Part shown: positions 45,435-54,930 of the stretch, piece after piece | Numbering within the stretch: position 1 is the first letter of the stretch | Layout of the letters: every line of letters begins with the position of its first letter | NCBI GenBank assembly: GCA_017445405.1 | Contig: JAFSUD010000074.1 | Coordinates: forward strand, 20,418-84,417 | Reading direction: 5' to 3' | Source of the DNA: Synergistaceae bacterium | GTDB taxonomy: Bacteria; Synergistota; Synergistia; Synergistales; Aminobacteriaceae | DNA length: 64,000 nucleotides | Program-made: the position numbers and the translations under genes | Notes under the pieces: generated by a model | The model's database searches: none | Told to the model about the DNA's origin: nothing | The model's input: only the letters and a program-made list of their open reading frames with translations

Positions 45435-46664
45435 TTAGCCCAGAATGTTATCGAGACCTTCAGCAGAAATATTGTGCTTCTCCGCATAGCCCGTGAGTAT
45501 CAAAGTCAATGCTCCGTCTCCCGTAACGTTGCAGGCCGTCCCGAACGAGTCCTGAAGCGCAAAGATAGTGAGCATTAACGCCGTCCCTGCCTCGTTGAAG
45601 CCGAGCACTCCGGTAATAAGTCCCAGCGATGCCATCACAGTACCGCCCGGCACTCCGGGAGCACCGATAGCGAACACTCCAAGCAGCAGGCAGAACAGAA
45701 TCATGTTGCCCATCGTCGGGTAAACTCCGTAAAGTATCTTAGAGATAGCCATCACAAAAAATGTCTCCGTCATTACCGACCCGCAGAGGTGAATGTTCGC
45801 AAATAACGGGATGCCGAAGTTGACCATGTCGTCGCGTAGTGTAGGCTCAGATTTCCTTGCGCACTCGAGAGCTACAGAGAGAGTCGCTGCGCTGGACATT
45901 GTGCCGACAGCAGTCATGTATGCAGGGCCGTAATTCTTGATGATGTTGAAGGGGTTCTTGCCGGAATACACGCCCGCGATGAAGTAGAGCAGAGCCATCC
46001 AGATATAATGTCCGGCCATGACGATTAAGATTATTGCGAGGAACACGGGGAACTGCTTAGTGATTGAGCCTTCATAAGCGAGTCCGCAGAACGTCGTCCC
46101 TATGAGCCACGGCAGAACAGGAATCAGGAATTTTGTTACGATGCTCAGCACTATTTTCTGGAACTCCTCTAGCACATTGATGATGTACTTGCTTCTGTTC
46201 CATGCTGCAGCAAGTCCTACGGTGATTGACAGGAACAGCGCAGAAATTACCGGCATTATCTGCGGGATGCTGAGCTTGAAGACTACTTCAGGAAGACTCT
46301 TGAGACCCTCAACCTCCGTAACTATGTTCAGGAACGGGATGATCGAGTACCCTGCGAACGTGGCCGCAAAAGCTGCACCGATTGATGAGACATAGGCGAG
46401 AGTCAGGGCGAGGACGAGCATTCTTGAAGCGTTGCTGCCGAGTCTGGTGATTGACGGAGCAACGAAGCCGATGATGATTAACGGCACGCAGAAGTTGATG
46501 AACTGTCCGGAGATGAAGCGTACTGTTACTATGATGTTGAGAAGGGCGGTGCAGAGTGCGCTTTCTCCCATTGCGCTCAGGCCAAGACCGGCAAGGATAC
46601 CCAGAACTAGGGCGAGTATTAGCTTGAACGGCAGGCTAGATGTGAAACTGTTATTGCTGCTCAT
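45435..46664 (-). CDS. Dicarboxylate/amino acid:cation symporter (DAACS family)
   Basis: A 409-residue inner-membrane transporter with the GltP/GltT fold. Signatures are FVAPSITRLGSNASRML near residue 66, the serine-rich hairpin AVGTMSSAATLSVAL, GAPGVPGGTVMASLGL, and the last motif FALQDSFGTACNVTGDGALTLI. Members take up glutamate, aspartate, serine or C4-dicarboxylates with sodium or protons. ATG 46664 follows aggaggcaatac. The gap upstream (46665-46852) is shared with a divergent operon. Confidence 0.9.
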   Translation of the reverse strand: MSSNNSFTSSLPFKLILALVLGILAGLGLSAMGESALCTALLNIIVTVRFISGQFINFCVPLIIIGFVAPSITRLGSNASRMLVLALTLAYVSSIGAAFAATFAGYSIIPFLNIVTEVEGLKSLPEVVFKLSIPQIMPVISALFLSITVGLAAAWNRSKYIINVLEEFQKIVLSIVTKFLIPVLPWLIGTTFCGLAYEGSITKQFPVFLAIILIVMAGHYIWMALLYFIAGVYSGKNPFNIIKNYGPAYMTAVGTMSSAATLSVALECARKSEPTLRDDMVNFGIPLFANIHLCGSVMTETFFVMAISKILYGVYPTMGNMILFCLLLGVFAIGAPGVPGGTVMASLGLITGVLGFNEAGTALMLTIFALQDSFGTACNVTGDGALTLILTGYAEKHNISAEGLDNILG

Positions 46665-46767
46665 GATGAGTATTGCCTCCTGTTAAAGAATATTTCTGAA
46701 AGTTTACACCATAACGCAAATTTCAGATGACTTAGTTAGTAAGTCCTATGTTTATCAACACACACTA

Positions 46768-46795
46768 TTGACAAGTTAGAATTTCGCTTTAAACT
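46768..46795 (+). promoter_or_regulatory. Promoter for the membrane protein/AAA operon
   Basis: A consensus TTGACA (46768-46773), 16 bases, then TAAACT (46790-46795, four of six). It lies about 58 bases ahead of the ATG at 46853. Confidence 0.5.
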
Positions 46796-46852
46796 TTATG
46801 CAGTACCACAAAAATATTTCTCAGTATTAATTATTCCATCAGGAGGTTCACA

Positions 46853-47800
46853 ATGTTGAAGAAGCATTGCGTTATGTTGTTAGTGCTTGTTTTAGTGTGC
46901 GCAGTTTTTGCTGGGGTAGGAATGGCCGAAGAGCCTGCTACTGTTCATACAGAAATGGATAAGGCTTTCGGAACGTTCATGCCGCCTAACGAGATATTCC
47001 CCCAGAATCGCGAGCATGTCGTAGTCTCAACGTCCATAATGCTGGCGATCGCTCTGTTCTTCCTCGTCGTGTCCGTCTTCGACAGCAGAAAGTTCAAGTC
47101 ATGGGTGCCCGTAGGTATGGTTCTCGGTGCTGCTTTCTGCGTAGTCCCTGAAGCAATCGATAATTATCTGGGCGGCGTTTACTGGTCGCAGTCTCACATT
47201 CCGAGCGATATTATGTTTGTCCTCATGGGGCGCGAGTTCAACTGGTATGTCGCAATAATGTGGTGGGCTTTCGGCGCAATCCTCGGCTACATACTCTATG
47301 CGGCACTCCTCCGCAGAGTCAAAACCAGAACATTATGGATTTGCCTCATACTCTCAGGCATTGCTGATATTGTCGTCGAGGAATTGTTGTTAGGCTACGG
47401 CGGAATTTACACCTACTACGGAAATCAGCCCCTCGTCCTGATAAGACACTTCCCATGCTGGTGGCTGTTCGTCAATGTCGCGTCCCTGTTCCTCAGCGTA
47501 ACTATAGCTTACAGATTCCGCAGCTGGTTCAACGGCTGGCACAGCGTGTTCATTCTTCTGTTGATGCCGTTCTGCTACATGGGAGGCTTCTCGTTCTGCG
47601 GAATGCCCGCGATATTCGCCATCAACGGAATCTTCAGCCCGTTCGTGACTCAGCTTGCCGGAGTGCTCACCTGCCTTGTCTCCGTCATCATGGCAGGAGC
47701 AACAATGTACCTTGTGCTTGCCCGGAATCCCTTCGCCATGAAGCAGGAAATCAGCGCAGCCATGAGAATGGGAAGTGCCAACGCAGCATCGGAGATGTAG
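46853..47800 (+). CDS. Polytopic membrane protein, function unknown
   Basis: A 315-residue protein with a cleavable or first membrane segment (MLKKHCVMLLVLVLVCAVFAG) and about seven more hydrophobic segments. Trp/Tyr-rich loops stand out (GREFNWYVAIMWWAFG, LLGYGGIYTYYGNQPL, HFPCWWLF). The pattern recalls AveC-type spirocyclase-like membrane proteins, but I am not sure. The ATG follows aggaggttcac. The tandem AAA ATPase gene starts 3 bases after its stop, so they are made together and may work together. Confidence 0.65.
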   Translation: MLKKHCVMLLVLVLVCAVFAGVGMAEEPATVHTEMDKAFGTFMPPNEIFPQNREHVVVSTSIMLAIALFFLVVSVFDSRKFKSWVPVGMVLGAAFCVVPEAIDNYLGGVYWSQSHIPSDIMFVLMGREFNWYVAIMWWAFGAILGYILYAALLRRVKTRTLWICLILSGIADIVVEELLLGYGGIYTYYGNQPLVLIRHFPCWWLFVNVASLFLSVTIAYRFRSWFNGWHSVFILLLMPFCYMGGFSFCGMPAIFAINGIFSPFVTQLAGVLTCLVSVIMAGATMYLVLARNPFAMKQEISAAMRMGSANAASEM

Positions 47801-47803
47801 TGC

Positions 47804-49429
47804 ATGGATAACGTGCTTGCAAAAATCATCCCGAACTTCAGGAAGCCCGAGATTAGTGCAGCTTATGAGGATATAGGCGGCCTCAGAAATGAAGTCGCAA
47901 GAGTCCGCGAGATGGTCGAACTCCCATTGCTTCACCCCGAAATCTTCGAGCATCTCGGCACAAAGCCTCCCAGAGGGTTATTGCTCTACGGGCCTCCGGG
48001 CTGCGGAAAGACTCTCATCGCCCGAGCAGTTGCTCAGAAGTCCGGCGTGCACTTCATCAGTGTAAACTCTGCGGAAATCATCCAGCAGCATTACGGCGAG
48101 TCAGAACAGAGGCTGCGTGAGATATTTGACGAGGCACAGCAATACCCCGCGTCAGTCATATTCTTTGACGAGATAGACGCTCTCGCCCCTAACCGCGAAA
48201 ACGTTCTGGGAGACCTAGAGAAGCGCGTAGTCTCTGAACTTCTCGCACTCATGGACGGCCTCAAGTCCCGCGGCGGCACTGTGGTAATGGCAGCTACTAA
48301 CCTCCCGAATCAGATTGACCCGGCTCTGCGCAGACCGGGAAGACTCGACAGAGAGATTGAGATACGTCCGCCTGATATACAGGGAAGGCTCGAGATTCTC
48401 AGGATACACACGCGGAATATGCCCCTCAGTGATGACGTCGACCTCAGCAAAATTGCGTCAAAGACTCCCGGCTTCTTGGGAGCAGACCTCGCCGCATTAT
48501 GCCGTGAAGCCTCTATGAGCTGCCTCCGCGAACTCGAGGAACACAGAGACTTATTCACTGACGCGCCGGGCAAAGAGGAACTCTCGCAGGTGAAAGTGTC
48601 AATGCGTCATTTCCTGCGCGCCCTCGATGAGGTAGAACTCTCAACAACCCGCGATGTGGTGAGCGAGATTCCCGCTGTGCATTGGGAGGATGTCGGAGGC
48701 CTCGACAACGTCAAGAGGTTACTGCATGATGCCGTAGAGCTTCCGCTGAAACACTCTGCTAGATTCGAGAAGGCAGGGATTACGCCCGCAAGAGGCATTC
48801 TCTTAACCGGCAAGCCCGGAACAGGAAAGACTCTGCTCGCCAATGCTCTCGGGACAGAAAGCGAAGTGAACTTTATCTCCGTCAGAGGCCCGGAATTAAT
48901 CTCTAAGTGGGTCGGCGACTCAGAGAAAGGTATACGCGAAATCTTCAAGAAGGCCAGACAGTCCGCACCGTCAATCTTATTCTTTGATGAGGTTGATGCT
49001 TTAGTGCCAGAACGCAAAAATGATTCTGGTGCAGGAAGAGTCAGCGAACGCACAACCGGGCAGTTCCTCTCCGAGATGGACAGCCTCAAGGGAAAAAATG
49101 TCCTCGTGCTCGCCGCAACAAACAGGCCGGATATTCTTGACCGTGCACTGCTCAGGCCAGGACGCTTTGACCTCACGCTCGAGCTGCCGCTGCCGGACAA
49201 GAACGCGAGACTGGCTATATTCGCAATTCACACAGCACACCAGACTTTGAGCAGCGATATTGACCTCGAGGACTTTGCGGCCAGAAGTGAGGGCTTCTCG
49301 GGAGCAGAGATTGAGGCCTTGTGCCATATGGCCGGGATGAACGCTATACGTGAAGCAGAAGATGACAGCGAGCTGGTTATCGAGAGGAGGCATTTCGACG
49401 AAGCATGGGCTAATTTTTCTGCGGATTAG
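47804..49429 (+). CDS. CDC48/VAT-like ATPase with two AAA domains
   Basis: A 541-residue protein made almost only of two AAA modules. First: Walker A GPPGCGKT at residues 63-70, Walker B VIFFDEIDAL, and RRPGRLDREIEI. Second: GKPGTGKT near 336-343, ILFFDEVDALVP, and LLRPGRFDLTLEL. The N-terminal substrate/cofactor domain of archaeal VAT or eukaryotic Cdc48 is missing; only about 20 residues precede the first module. It likely forms hexamers that unfold proteins or extract them from membranes. Coupling to a membrane protein gene suggests a membrane target. Confidence 0.9.
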   Translation: MDNVLAKIIPNFRKPEISAAYEDIGGLRNEVARVREMVELPLLHPEIFEHLGTKPPRGLLLYGPPGCGKTLIARAVAQKSGVHFISVNSAEIIQQHYGESEQRLREIFDEAQQYPASVIFFDEIDALAPNRENVLGDLEKRVVSELLALMDGLKSRGGTVVMAATNLPNQIDPALRRPGRLDREIEIRPPDIQGRLEILRIHTRNMPLSDDVDLSKIASKTPGFLGADLAALCREASMSCLRELEEHRDLFTDAPGKEELSQVKVSMRHFLRALDEVELSTTRDVVSEIPAVHWEDVGGLDNVKRLLHDAVELPLKHSARFEKAGITPARGILLTGKPGTGKTLLANALGTESEVNFISVRGPELISKWVGDSEKGIREIFKKARQSAPSILFFDEVDALVPERKNDSGAGRVSERTTGQFLSEMDSLKGKNVLVLAATNRPDILDRALLRPGRFDLTLELPLPDKNARLAIFAIHTAHQTLSSDIDLEDFAARSEGFSGAEIEALCHMAGMNAIREAEDDSELVIERRHFDEAWANFSAD

Positions 49430-49455
49430 GGTACAATACCTATGGAGGTGATACC

Positions 49456-50010
49456 TTGAACGACAAGGAAGAATTGATACATGCAGCTATTGAGGAGATA
49501 AAGATTCATTCAATGCGCTTCACTATGGAGGATCTGACACGGAGGCTCAGAGTCAGCAAGACATCTCTCTATAAATTCGTGGCCTCGAAAGATGAACTGG
49601 TCAGCGAAATTGTGAGTGAACTTATAGCTTCCTTCAACAGGGAAGAGTCGGAAATTCTGAACAGCAGCAAGCCCATTCAGAAGAAGCTGCAGCTCTTCAC
49701 GCAGTCATTCATGAGGATAACGCAGGGCTTTGACAGCAGAGTTTACGGAGACCTTCAGCGTTTTTACAAAGACGAGTGGGAAAAATGGAGTGCTTTCCGG
49801 CAGGAGAAAATCAGCGTGTTCATGAAGCTCCTGCAGGAAGGCATAGACTCTGGAGCAGTGAAGCCGGTAAATTTTGCTGTGGTGTACCAGTGCCTCAACG
49901 CTGCAATGGAAGCCATAGCCAAGCCAGATTTTCTGGAGAGCAATAACCTGACGTATTCGCAGGCTGTCGATACTTTGCAGGATATAGTCTTTCACGGACT
50001 GCTGGCATAG
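49456..50010 (+). CDS. TetR/AcrR-family transcriptional regulator
   Basis: A 184-residue repressor-type protein. The HTH (FTMEDLTRRLRVSKTSLYKFVASKDELV) covers about residues 21-48. The rest is an all-helical ligand domain. The start is TTG 49456 after tggaggtgatacc. It follows the AAA gene by 26 bases and may regulate that operon. A strong terminator follows. Confidence 0.88.
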   Translation: MNDKEELIHAAIEEIKIHSMRFTMEDLTRRLRVSKTSLYKFVASKDELVSEIVSELIASFNREESEILNSSKPIQKKLQLFTQSFMRITQGFDSRVYGDLQRFYKDEWEKWSAFRQEKISVFMKLLQEGIDSGAVKPVNFAVVYQCLNAAMEAIAKPDFLESNNLTYSQAVDTLQDIVFHGLLA

Positions 50011-50017
50011 AGAGAAT

Positions 50018-50053
50018 ATCCCCCTGCTTTGCCTGAAGGGGGATAGCTTTTTT
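50018..50053. terminator. Strong terminator after the TetR gene
   Basis: ATCCCCCT (50018-50025) pairs perfectly with AGGGGGAT (50037-50044), then AGC and TTTTTT (50048-50053). It lies between convergent genes and could stop both. Confidence 0.8.
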
Positions 50054-50056
50054 CCG

Positions 50057-51355
50057 CTACATACACGAATCTACATCTACCCTGTCAATCATGACGTTCA
50101 GAATCTCCCTGTCAGTGTCCTTCATGCCTATCTTGCCGATGTACCCCATGTTCCTGATGGTCTCCTCGACATCGTCCTCAACAAAGCCTTCGCCGCCCCT
50201 GAACTCGTCGTCGTTCATGCTCATGTAGTGCGCAAGAAGTGCCGCGTTCACGCTAGAGGCTATCTTGGCTGCGCAGCTCGGCTTCGCTCCGTCGCACACT
50301 ATCCCGCCGACATTAGCTAACGTGTTAGTGATAGTCCGTCCAACGCTGGCATAATCTCCTCCCGCCATGTAGGTAATCCCTGCTCCCGCTCCTGCACTTG
50401 CACTCACAGCTCCGCAGAATGCAGACAATGACCCGATGAAGTGCTTGATGTAGATGCTCACAAGATTACTCACGGCCAGGCAGCGGTAAACTTTCTCGCG
50501 TGAGATTCTCCACTTTTCCGCATACTCAAGGACTGGAAGAGTAACAGTGATTCCCTGATTTCCGCTTCCCGAGTTGATGATGACAGGCAGAGGACACCCG
50601 CTCATTCTTGCGTCGCTGCCTGCTGCTGCTCTGGCACATGCACAAGACCGCACGTCATTTCCCCACGTCTCAATAATCGTCTTGCCCACACACGCACCCC
50701 ATTTGTTGTCGAGACCTTCCTGTGAGATGCGAGAGTTGAAGTCTATCTGACGCTCGAAAATTTCCCGTATGTCGTCAGTCTTCACTGTGTCTGCGTACTC
50801 AAGAATGGTGCAGAGCTTCATCTTGCTCCTGTCAGCAGAACTAGCCGGAGACTCGGACTCTTCGGACTCGTGCTCGTAGAGGCTTACTCCATCACGCGAA
50901 ATGAGGGTAATGTTCGTGTGGTGATTCTCGAGCCTGACGCTTGCAGTGTGTTCTTGGCCTGAAGCTGTTACCTCAATGTAGAGATTCGGGACGTTTTCGG
51001 CGAGCGAGACATCGCACACTCCATCACGCACAAGTTTTCGGGTAAGTGCTCTCGCTTTGTCGTCTGCTCCTGCAATGACCTCAAGCTCACGTTCTGCATT
51101 TCCCCCGGCTGCCCCGAGAATTGCTGCTGCCTCTATGCCTTTCTGTCCGCCTGAGTTCGGGACAATGACTCCCTTGACGTTCTTGATGATGTTTCCTGAA
51201 CACGACACATGAAGGTGCGTGAAGTCTTCGCCGAGAATGCTGCAGGCCTTTGCGCTGGCGTAAGCTATGGCGATAGGTTCAGTGCAGCCCATTGCGGGGA
51301 CGAGTTCCTCACGCAGAATAGCTGTGTAGTTGTCGTAGAGTTCTTTTGTCAGCAT
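50057..51355 (-). CDS. cyuA: L-cysteine desulfidase (UPF0597/CyuA family)
   Basis: A 432-residue iron-sulfur enzyme that splits L-cysteine into pyruvate, ammonia and sulfide. Motifs: VPAMGCTEPIAIAYA near residue 20, VSCSGNIIKNVKGV, VPNSGGQKGIEAAAILGA, NSGSGNQGITVTLP and the late GGIVCDGAKPSCAAK. Conserved Cys in GCTEP, GSCSGN-like and GAKPSC segments would bind the cluster. ATG 51355 follows aggaggagta. It stands downstream of the two methyltransferase genes on the same strand. Confidence 0.9.
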   Translation of the reverse strand: MLTKELYDNYTAILREELVPAMGCTEPIAIAYASAKACSILGEDFTHLHVSCSGNIIKNVKGVIVPNSGGQKGIEAAAILGAAGGNAERELEVIAGADDKARALTRKLVRDGVCDVSLAENVPNLYIEVTASGQEHTASVRLENHHTNITLISRDGVSLYEHESEESESPASSADRSKMKLCTILEYADTVKTDDIREIFERQIDFNSRISQEGLDNKWGACVGKTIIETWGNDVRSCACARAAAGSDARMSGCPLPVIINSGSGNQGITVTLPVLEYAEKWRISREKVYRCLAVSNLVSIYIKHFIGSLSAFCGAVSASAGAGAGITYMAGGDYASVGRTITNTLANVGGIVCDGAKPSCAAKIASSVNAALLAHYMSMNDDEFRGGEGFVEDDVEETIRNMGYIGKIGMKDTDREILNVMIDRVDVDSCM

Positions 51356-51370
51356 GAATACTCCTCCTGT

Positions 51371-53098
51371 TTAGATGATGATCATTTGTGAATCGTGAGA
51401 ATGATACCTGAAAATCTGCTCAAGGTTAATTCGTGAACGCGAATCAGTGAAGCCCGAGTCCCTGAAGACTGCGCGTTTGGGCTTGAGCTGTGCAATGTGC
51501 GTGATGACTTCCTCAGTAAGTGCGGAGTCAAGACACGCTATGATTTCTCCTTTGCCGTATGTGTAGATTGTGAAGCCGCTGAAGTTCTCGGAGTCGAGAG
51601 GGAGCGAGAGAGGCAGCCCCGAGTCGGTGATGCACATGAAGAGGAGGTCGAGAGGAGAGCGGTCGGGCTTGAGGTTGTCGGCGAGGGAGTCGAGGTCGAG
51701 GGACTCGAGGTCGTCGGGCGAGATGAACACGTCCCTGAAGTTCGGGGAGTCGACTCTGAGGGTGCGGAATCCGGAGTCGGTCTGTCCAGCGGTGAGGGGG
51801 AAGTCCTGAGCGAGTTTCCGGGATGCTCGGCGGATGCGTTCACGGCCTATGTCTGCGATGGTAGAGTATCCTGCTTTGGCTGCTTCGGAGGAGGGAGGGC
51901 AGGGGTCGGGGAGCTGGATCATGATGAATTTGCGGTGTCCTGAGTCGGAGGCGTTGAGGGACATTACGGCGTGGGCTGTGGTTGATGAGCCTGCGAAGAA
52001 GTCGAGGACGATGGAGTCGGAGTCGAGGTTAGCAATCTTCATGAGGTAAATTAATAATCTTGTTGGTTTTGGAGTGTCAAATATATTCTCAGGAAAAATA
52101 TCCTTCAATTCATAGCGTGCTTCCTTATTATCGCCTGCCTTCTCTCGTGGTGTCCATGTCTCCGGCGTAATTCCCTGCTTTACTTCGCTCAGAAACTTTT
52201 TCTGCATAGGTCTTCCTGTGTTATCAACTCCGAACGTTATACGATTATCTGCTAATAATTCCTGATAGCGTTTTGGGTTCACAATCCACGACCGGCCTTT
52301 AGGAGGATTGAAGACTAAACCTGTAGGTCCTGTTATCTCATAATCACATGAGGCACTATATGTACGGGCAGATAAATCACTTGCTCTCCACTTTCCTCTC
52401 GGGTCATCGTCAGGGTTATTGTAAGCTGACAACTGCTCTTCATTGCGTTGTATAAGTCCCGGTGTCCAACATGATATATTTTCTGCGTACACTAAGATAT
52501 ATTCATGAGTAGGAGAAATCCCGTTGCTGTCGTTTGCAGGGCCATACTTCTTTTGCCACACAAGCTGTGCTACAAAGTTATTCTCCCCGAAAATCTCATC
52601 ACACATCATCCTCAGACGCGGAGCTTCATTGTCATCAATCGAGATAAATATCACTCCGTCATCACGCAATAAGTTACTCGCAAGCCTCAGTCTCGGGTAA
52701 ATCATGCTGCACCAGTCCGAATGATAACGCGGATTCGCCCTCGTGTTCTCCCGGTAATTCCTCACCGTGAACTGCCTCGCTCCCTCACCGTCAAAGAGGC
52801 CGTATTCCTCCTTCGCTTCCTCCTCATCATGCGCAAAGTCATCACTGTAGATGAAGTCATGCCCCGTGTTGTAGGGCGGGTCAATGTATATCATCTTCAC
52901 CTTCCTCATGTATGACCTCTGCAGAATCTTCATCGCCTCCAAGTTATCGCCTTCAATGTACAGATTCTCCGTCGCTCCGAAATTCTCGCTCTCCTCAATG
53001 CACGGCCTCAGCACCTTATCAATAGGCCTCCCCGCCTCAAGTATTGCCTCTCTCTTGCCCGGCCACGTGAAACCGTAAAGCTCCCTCTCGTCATTCAT
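51371..53098 (-). CDS. Type III-like adenine DNA methyltransferase, copy 1
   Basis: A 575-residue beta-class N6-adenine methyltransferase. The catalytic motif DPPYNTG is at residues 73-79 and the AdoMet-binding motif LDFFAGSSTTAHAV comes later (about 365), which defines the beta order. Between them, about residues 185-350 form the target-recognition region. The N-terminal 175 and C-terminal 220 residues are nearly the same as in copy 2; the middle is unrelated. No res-type nuclease gene is present in the window. ATG 53098 follows aaggagagatagc. Confidence 0.88.
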   Translation of the reverse strand: MNDERELYGFTWPGKREAILEAGRPIDKVLRPCIEESENFGATENLYIEGDNLEAMKILQRSYMRKVKMIYIDPPYNTGHDFIYSDDFAHDEEEAKEEYGLFDGEGARQFTVRNYRENTRANPRYHSDWCSMIYPRLRLASNLLRDDGVIFISIDDNEAPRLRMMCDEIFGENNFVAQLVWQKKYGPANDSNGISPTHEYILVYAENISCWTPGLIQRNEEQLSAYNNPDDDPRGKWRASDLSARTYSASCDYEITGPTGLVFNPPKGRSWIVNPKRYQELLADNRITFGVDNTGRPMQKKFLSEVKQGITPETWTPREKAGDNKEARYELKDIFPENIFDTPKPTRLLIYLMKIANLDSDSIVLDFFAGSSTTAHAVMSLNASDSGHRKFIMIQLPDPCPPSSEAAKAGYSTIADIGRERIRRASRKLAQDFPLTAGQTDSGFRTLRVDSPNFRDVFISPDDLESLDLDSLADNLKPDRSPLDLLFMCITDSGLPLSLPLDSENFSGFTIYTYGKGEIIACLDSALTEEVITHIAQLKPKRAVFRDSGFTDSRSRINLEQIFRYHSHDSQMIII

Positions 53099-53139
53099 GT
53101 GCTATCTCTCCTTCATTGTTAAAGCTCGTTCCGTGATGA

Positions 53140-54861
53140 TTATATTATGACCATGCCGGAGTCTGGAGAGTAATACTTGAAAACTTGCTCAAGGTTAATT
53201 CTTGTCCGCGAGTCCTGAAAGCCCAAATTCCTGAAGACTGCCCGGGAAGGCTTTTGCTGCGCGATATGGGTTATCACGTCCTCAGTCAGGCACTCATTGA
53301 AGCACGCTATGATTTCTCCGCTGCCGTATGTGTAGATTGTGAAGCCGCTGAAGTTCTCGGAGTCAAGAGAGAGTGAGAGAGGAAGCCCCGAGTCTGTGAT
53401 GCACATGAAGAGGAGGTCGAGAGGAGAGCGGTCGGGCTTGAGGTTGTCGGCGAGGGAGTCGAGGTCGAGCGACTCTAGGTCGTCGGGCGAGATGAACACG
53501 TCCCTGAAGTTCGGTGAGTCGACTCTGAGAGTGCGGAATCCCGAGTCGGTCTGTCCAGCGGTGAGGGGGAAGTCCTGAGCGAGTTTCAGGGATGCTCGGC
53601 GGATGCGTTCACGGCCAAGTGCGCAGATGGTAGAGTATCCTGCTTTTGCTGCTTCTGAGGAGGGAGGGCAGGGTTCGGGGAGCTGTATCATGATGAATTT
53701 GCGGTGTCCGGAGTCGGAGGCGTTGAGGGACATAACAGCGTGGGCTGTGGTTGAGGAACCTGCGAAGAAGTCGAGGACGATTCCGCCTTTAGGTGCTCCG
53801 TAGCTTACGAGTCTGCGGATGAACTCTACAGGCTTGGGGTAGCTGAATACCTTTCTGCCGTCAAATAGCCCCATGATTTCATTCGTACCTGTCTGCGTCG
53901 TCCCTGCGTCAATGATTAGAGAGCTTGGCGTTTTCACATCTCCCTTGCTTATGCGTTCACTCAGATATAGTTTGCGTTTTGGTGATGAATCGTCAGCAAG
54001 CCCAAATTTTATGCGCCCGTCAGCAATTAATTTCTGCATCACGGCTTTGCTGTAGCACCACACTCTGCCGTTAGGAGGGTAATAATCCCTGCCTGTTTTG
54101 GGATTCCTCACAGGATACACTGTATCGCCTCCGGTATGGTTCGCATCTATCGGGACGAGCTTCCATGCTCCGCGCGGGTCATTGTCAGGGTTAATGTATT
54201 CCGAAGAGTCTATGGGGTTACCGCCGAAGACTAGGTGCGGTCTATCCTTTGCGTAAATGAATGTGTGATTGTGATTTAGTGAGATCTCGTAATCGTTTGA
54301 TATTGAGGTTCTTGACTGCCACACAATATTAGCTACAAAGTTATTTTCCCCGAAAATCTCATCACATATTTTCCTCAAGTTAGCAGCTTCGTTGTCATCA
54401 ATGGAGATAAAGATTACTCCGTCATCCCTCAGCAAATTATGCGCCAGCATCAGACGCGGATAAATCATGCTGCACCAGTCCGAATGATAACGCGGATTCG
54501 CCCTCGTGTTCTCACGGTAATTCCTCATCGTGTAGTTCCGCGTCCCCTCACCGTCAAAGAGGCCGTATTCCTCCCTCGACTCCTCCTCATCCTGCGCAAA
54601 GTCATCACTATAGATGAAGTCATGCCCCGTGTTGTAGGGAGGGTCAATGTAGATCATCTTCACCTTCCTCATGTATGACCTCTGCAGAATCTTCATCGCC
54701 TCCATATTATCGCCCTCAATGTACAGATTCTCTGTCGCCTCAAAATTCACGCTCTCCTCAACAACCGGGCGCAGCACCTTATCAGTCGGACGGCCAGCCT
54801 CAAGAATCGCCTCTCTCTTGCCCGGCCACGTGAACGCGTATAACTCTCTGTCATCATTCAT
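53140..54861 (-). CDS. Type III-like adenine DNA methyltransferase, copy 2
   Basis: A 573-residue paralogue of the gene next to it. DPPYNTG lies near residue 73 and LDFFAGSSTTAHAV near 360. The recognition region is different (NIVWQSRTSISNDYEI, then the HTGGDTVYPVRNPKTGRDYYPP area). Shared flanks are almost identical at DNA level, for example the segments around 51890-51990 and 53660-53760. I chose ATG 54861 (MNDDRELYAFTW), which matches copy 1 and follows gaggagagagc. Probably methylates a different DNA motif. Confidence 0.88.
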   Translation of the reverse strand: MNDDRELYAFTWPGKREAILEAGRPTDKVLRPVVEESVNFEATENLYIEGDNMEAMKILQRSYMRKVKMIYIDPPYNTGHDFIYSDDFAQDEEESREEYGLFDGEGTRNYTMRNYRENTRANPRYHSDWCSMIYPRLMLAHNLLRDDGVIFISIDDNEAANLRKICDEIFGENNFVANIVWQSRTSISNDYEISLNHNHTFIYAKDRPHLVFGGNPIDSSEYINPDNDPRGAWKLVPIDANHTGGDTVYPVRNPKTGRDYYPPNGRVWCYSKAVMQKLIADGRIKFGLADDSSPKRKLYLSERISKGDVKTPSSLIIDAGTTQTGTNEIMGLFDGRKVFSYPKPVEFIRRLVSYGAPKGGIVLDFFAGSSTTAHAVMSLNASDSGHRKFIMIQLPEPCPPSSEAAKAGYSTICALGRERIRRASLKLAQDFPLTAGQTDSGFRTLRVDSPNFRDVFISPDDLESLDLDSLADNLKPDRSPLDLLFMCITDSGLPLSLSLDSENFSGFTIYTYGSGEIIACFNECLTEDVITHIAQQKPSRAVFRNLGFQDSRTRINLEQVFKYYSPDSGMVII

Positions 54862-54901
54862 TCTTGCTCTCTCCTCTCTGGAATTATGCACATTATACTA
54901 A

Positions 54902-54930
54902 TTGGCAGCCCGTTAATCATGACGTATAAT
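54902..54930 (+). promoter_or_regulatory. Sigma-70 promoter of the amino acid ABC operon
   Basis: TTGGCA (54902-54907), 17 bases, TATAAT (54925-54930). One mismatch from consensus. Just downstream, CTTTAG (54939-54944) pairs with CTAAAG (54949-54954) around a TACG loop, followed by TTTT. The hairpin would lie at the very 5' end of the mRNA. Confidence 0.75.

Noticed and set aside
51497..51943. Plus-strand frames opposite the methyltransferase C-terminus (also at 53339-53803)
   Set aside because: They appear identically opposite both paralogues because the sense strands are duplicated, are rich in Glu/Arg/Gly/Val from codon mirroring, and lack start signals.
54671..54901. Plus-strand frame over the 5' end of methyltransferase copy 2
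   Set aside because: A similar frame exists at 52884-53078 over copy 1; both mirror the conserved N-terminal coding sequence.
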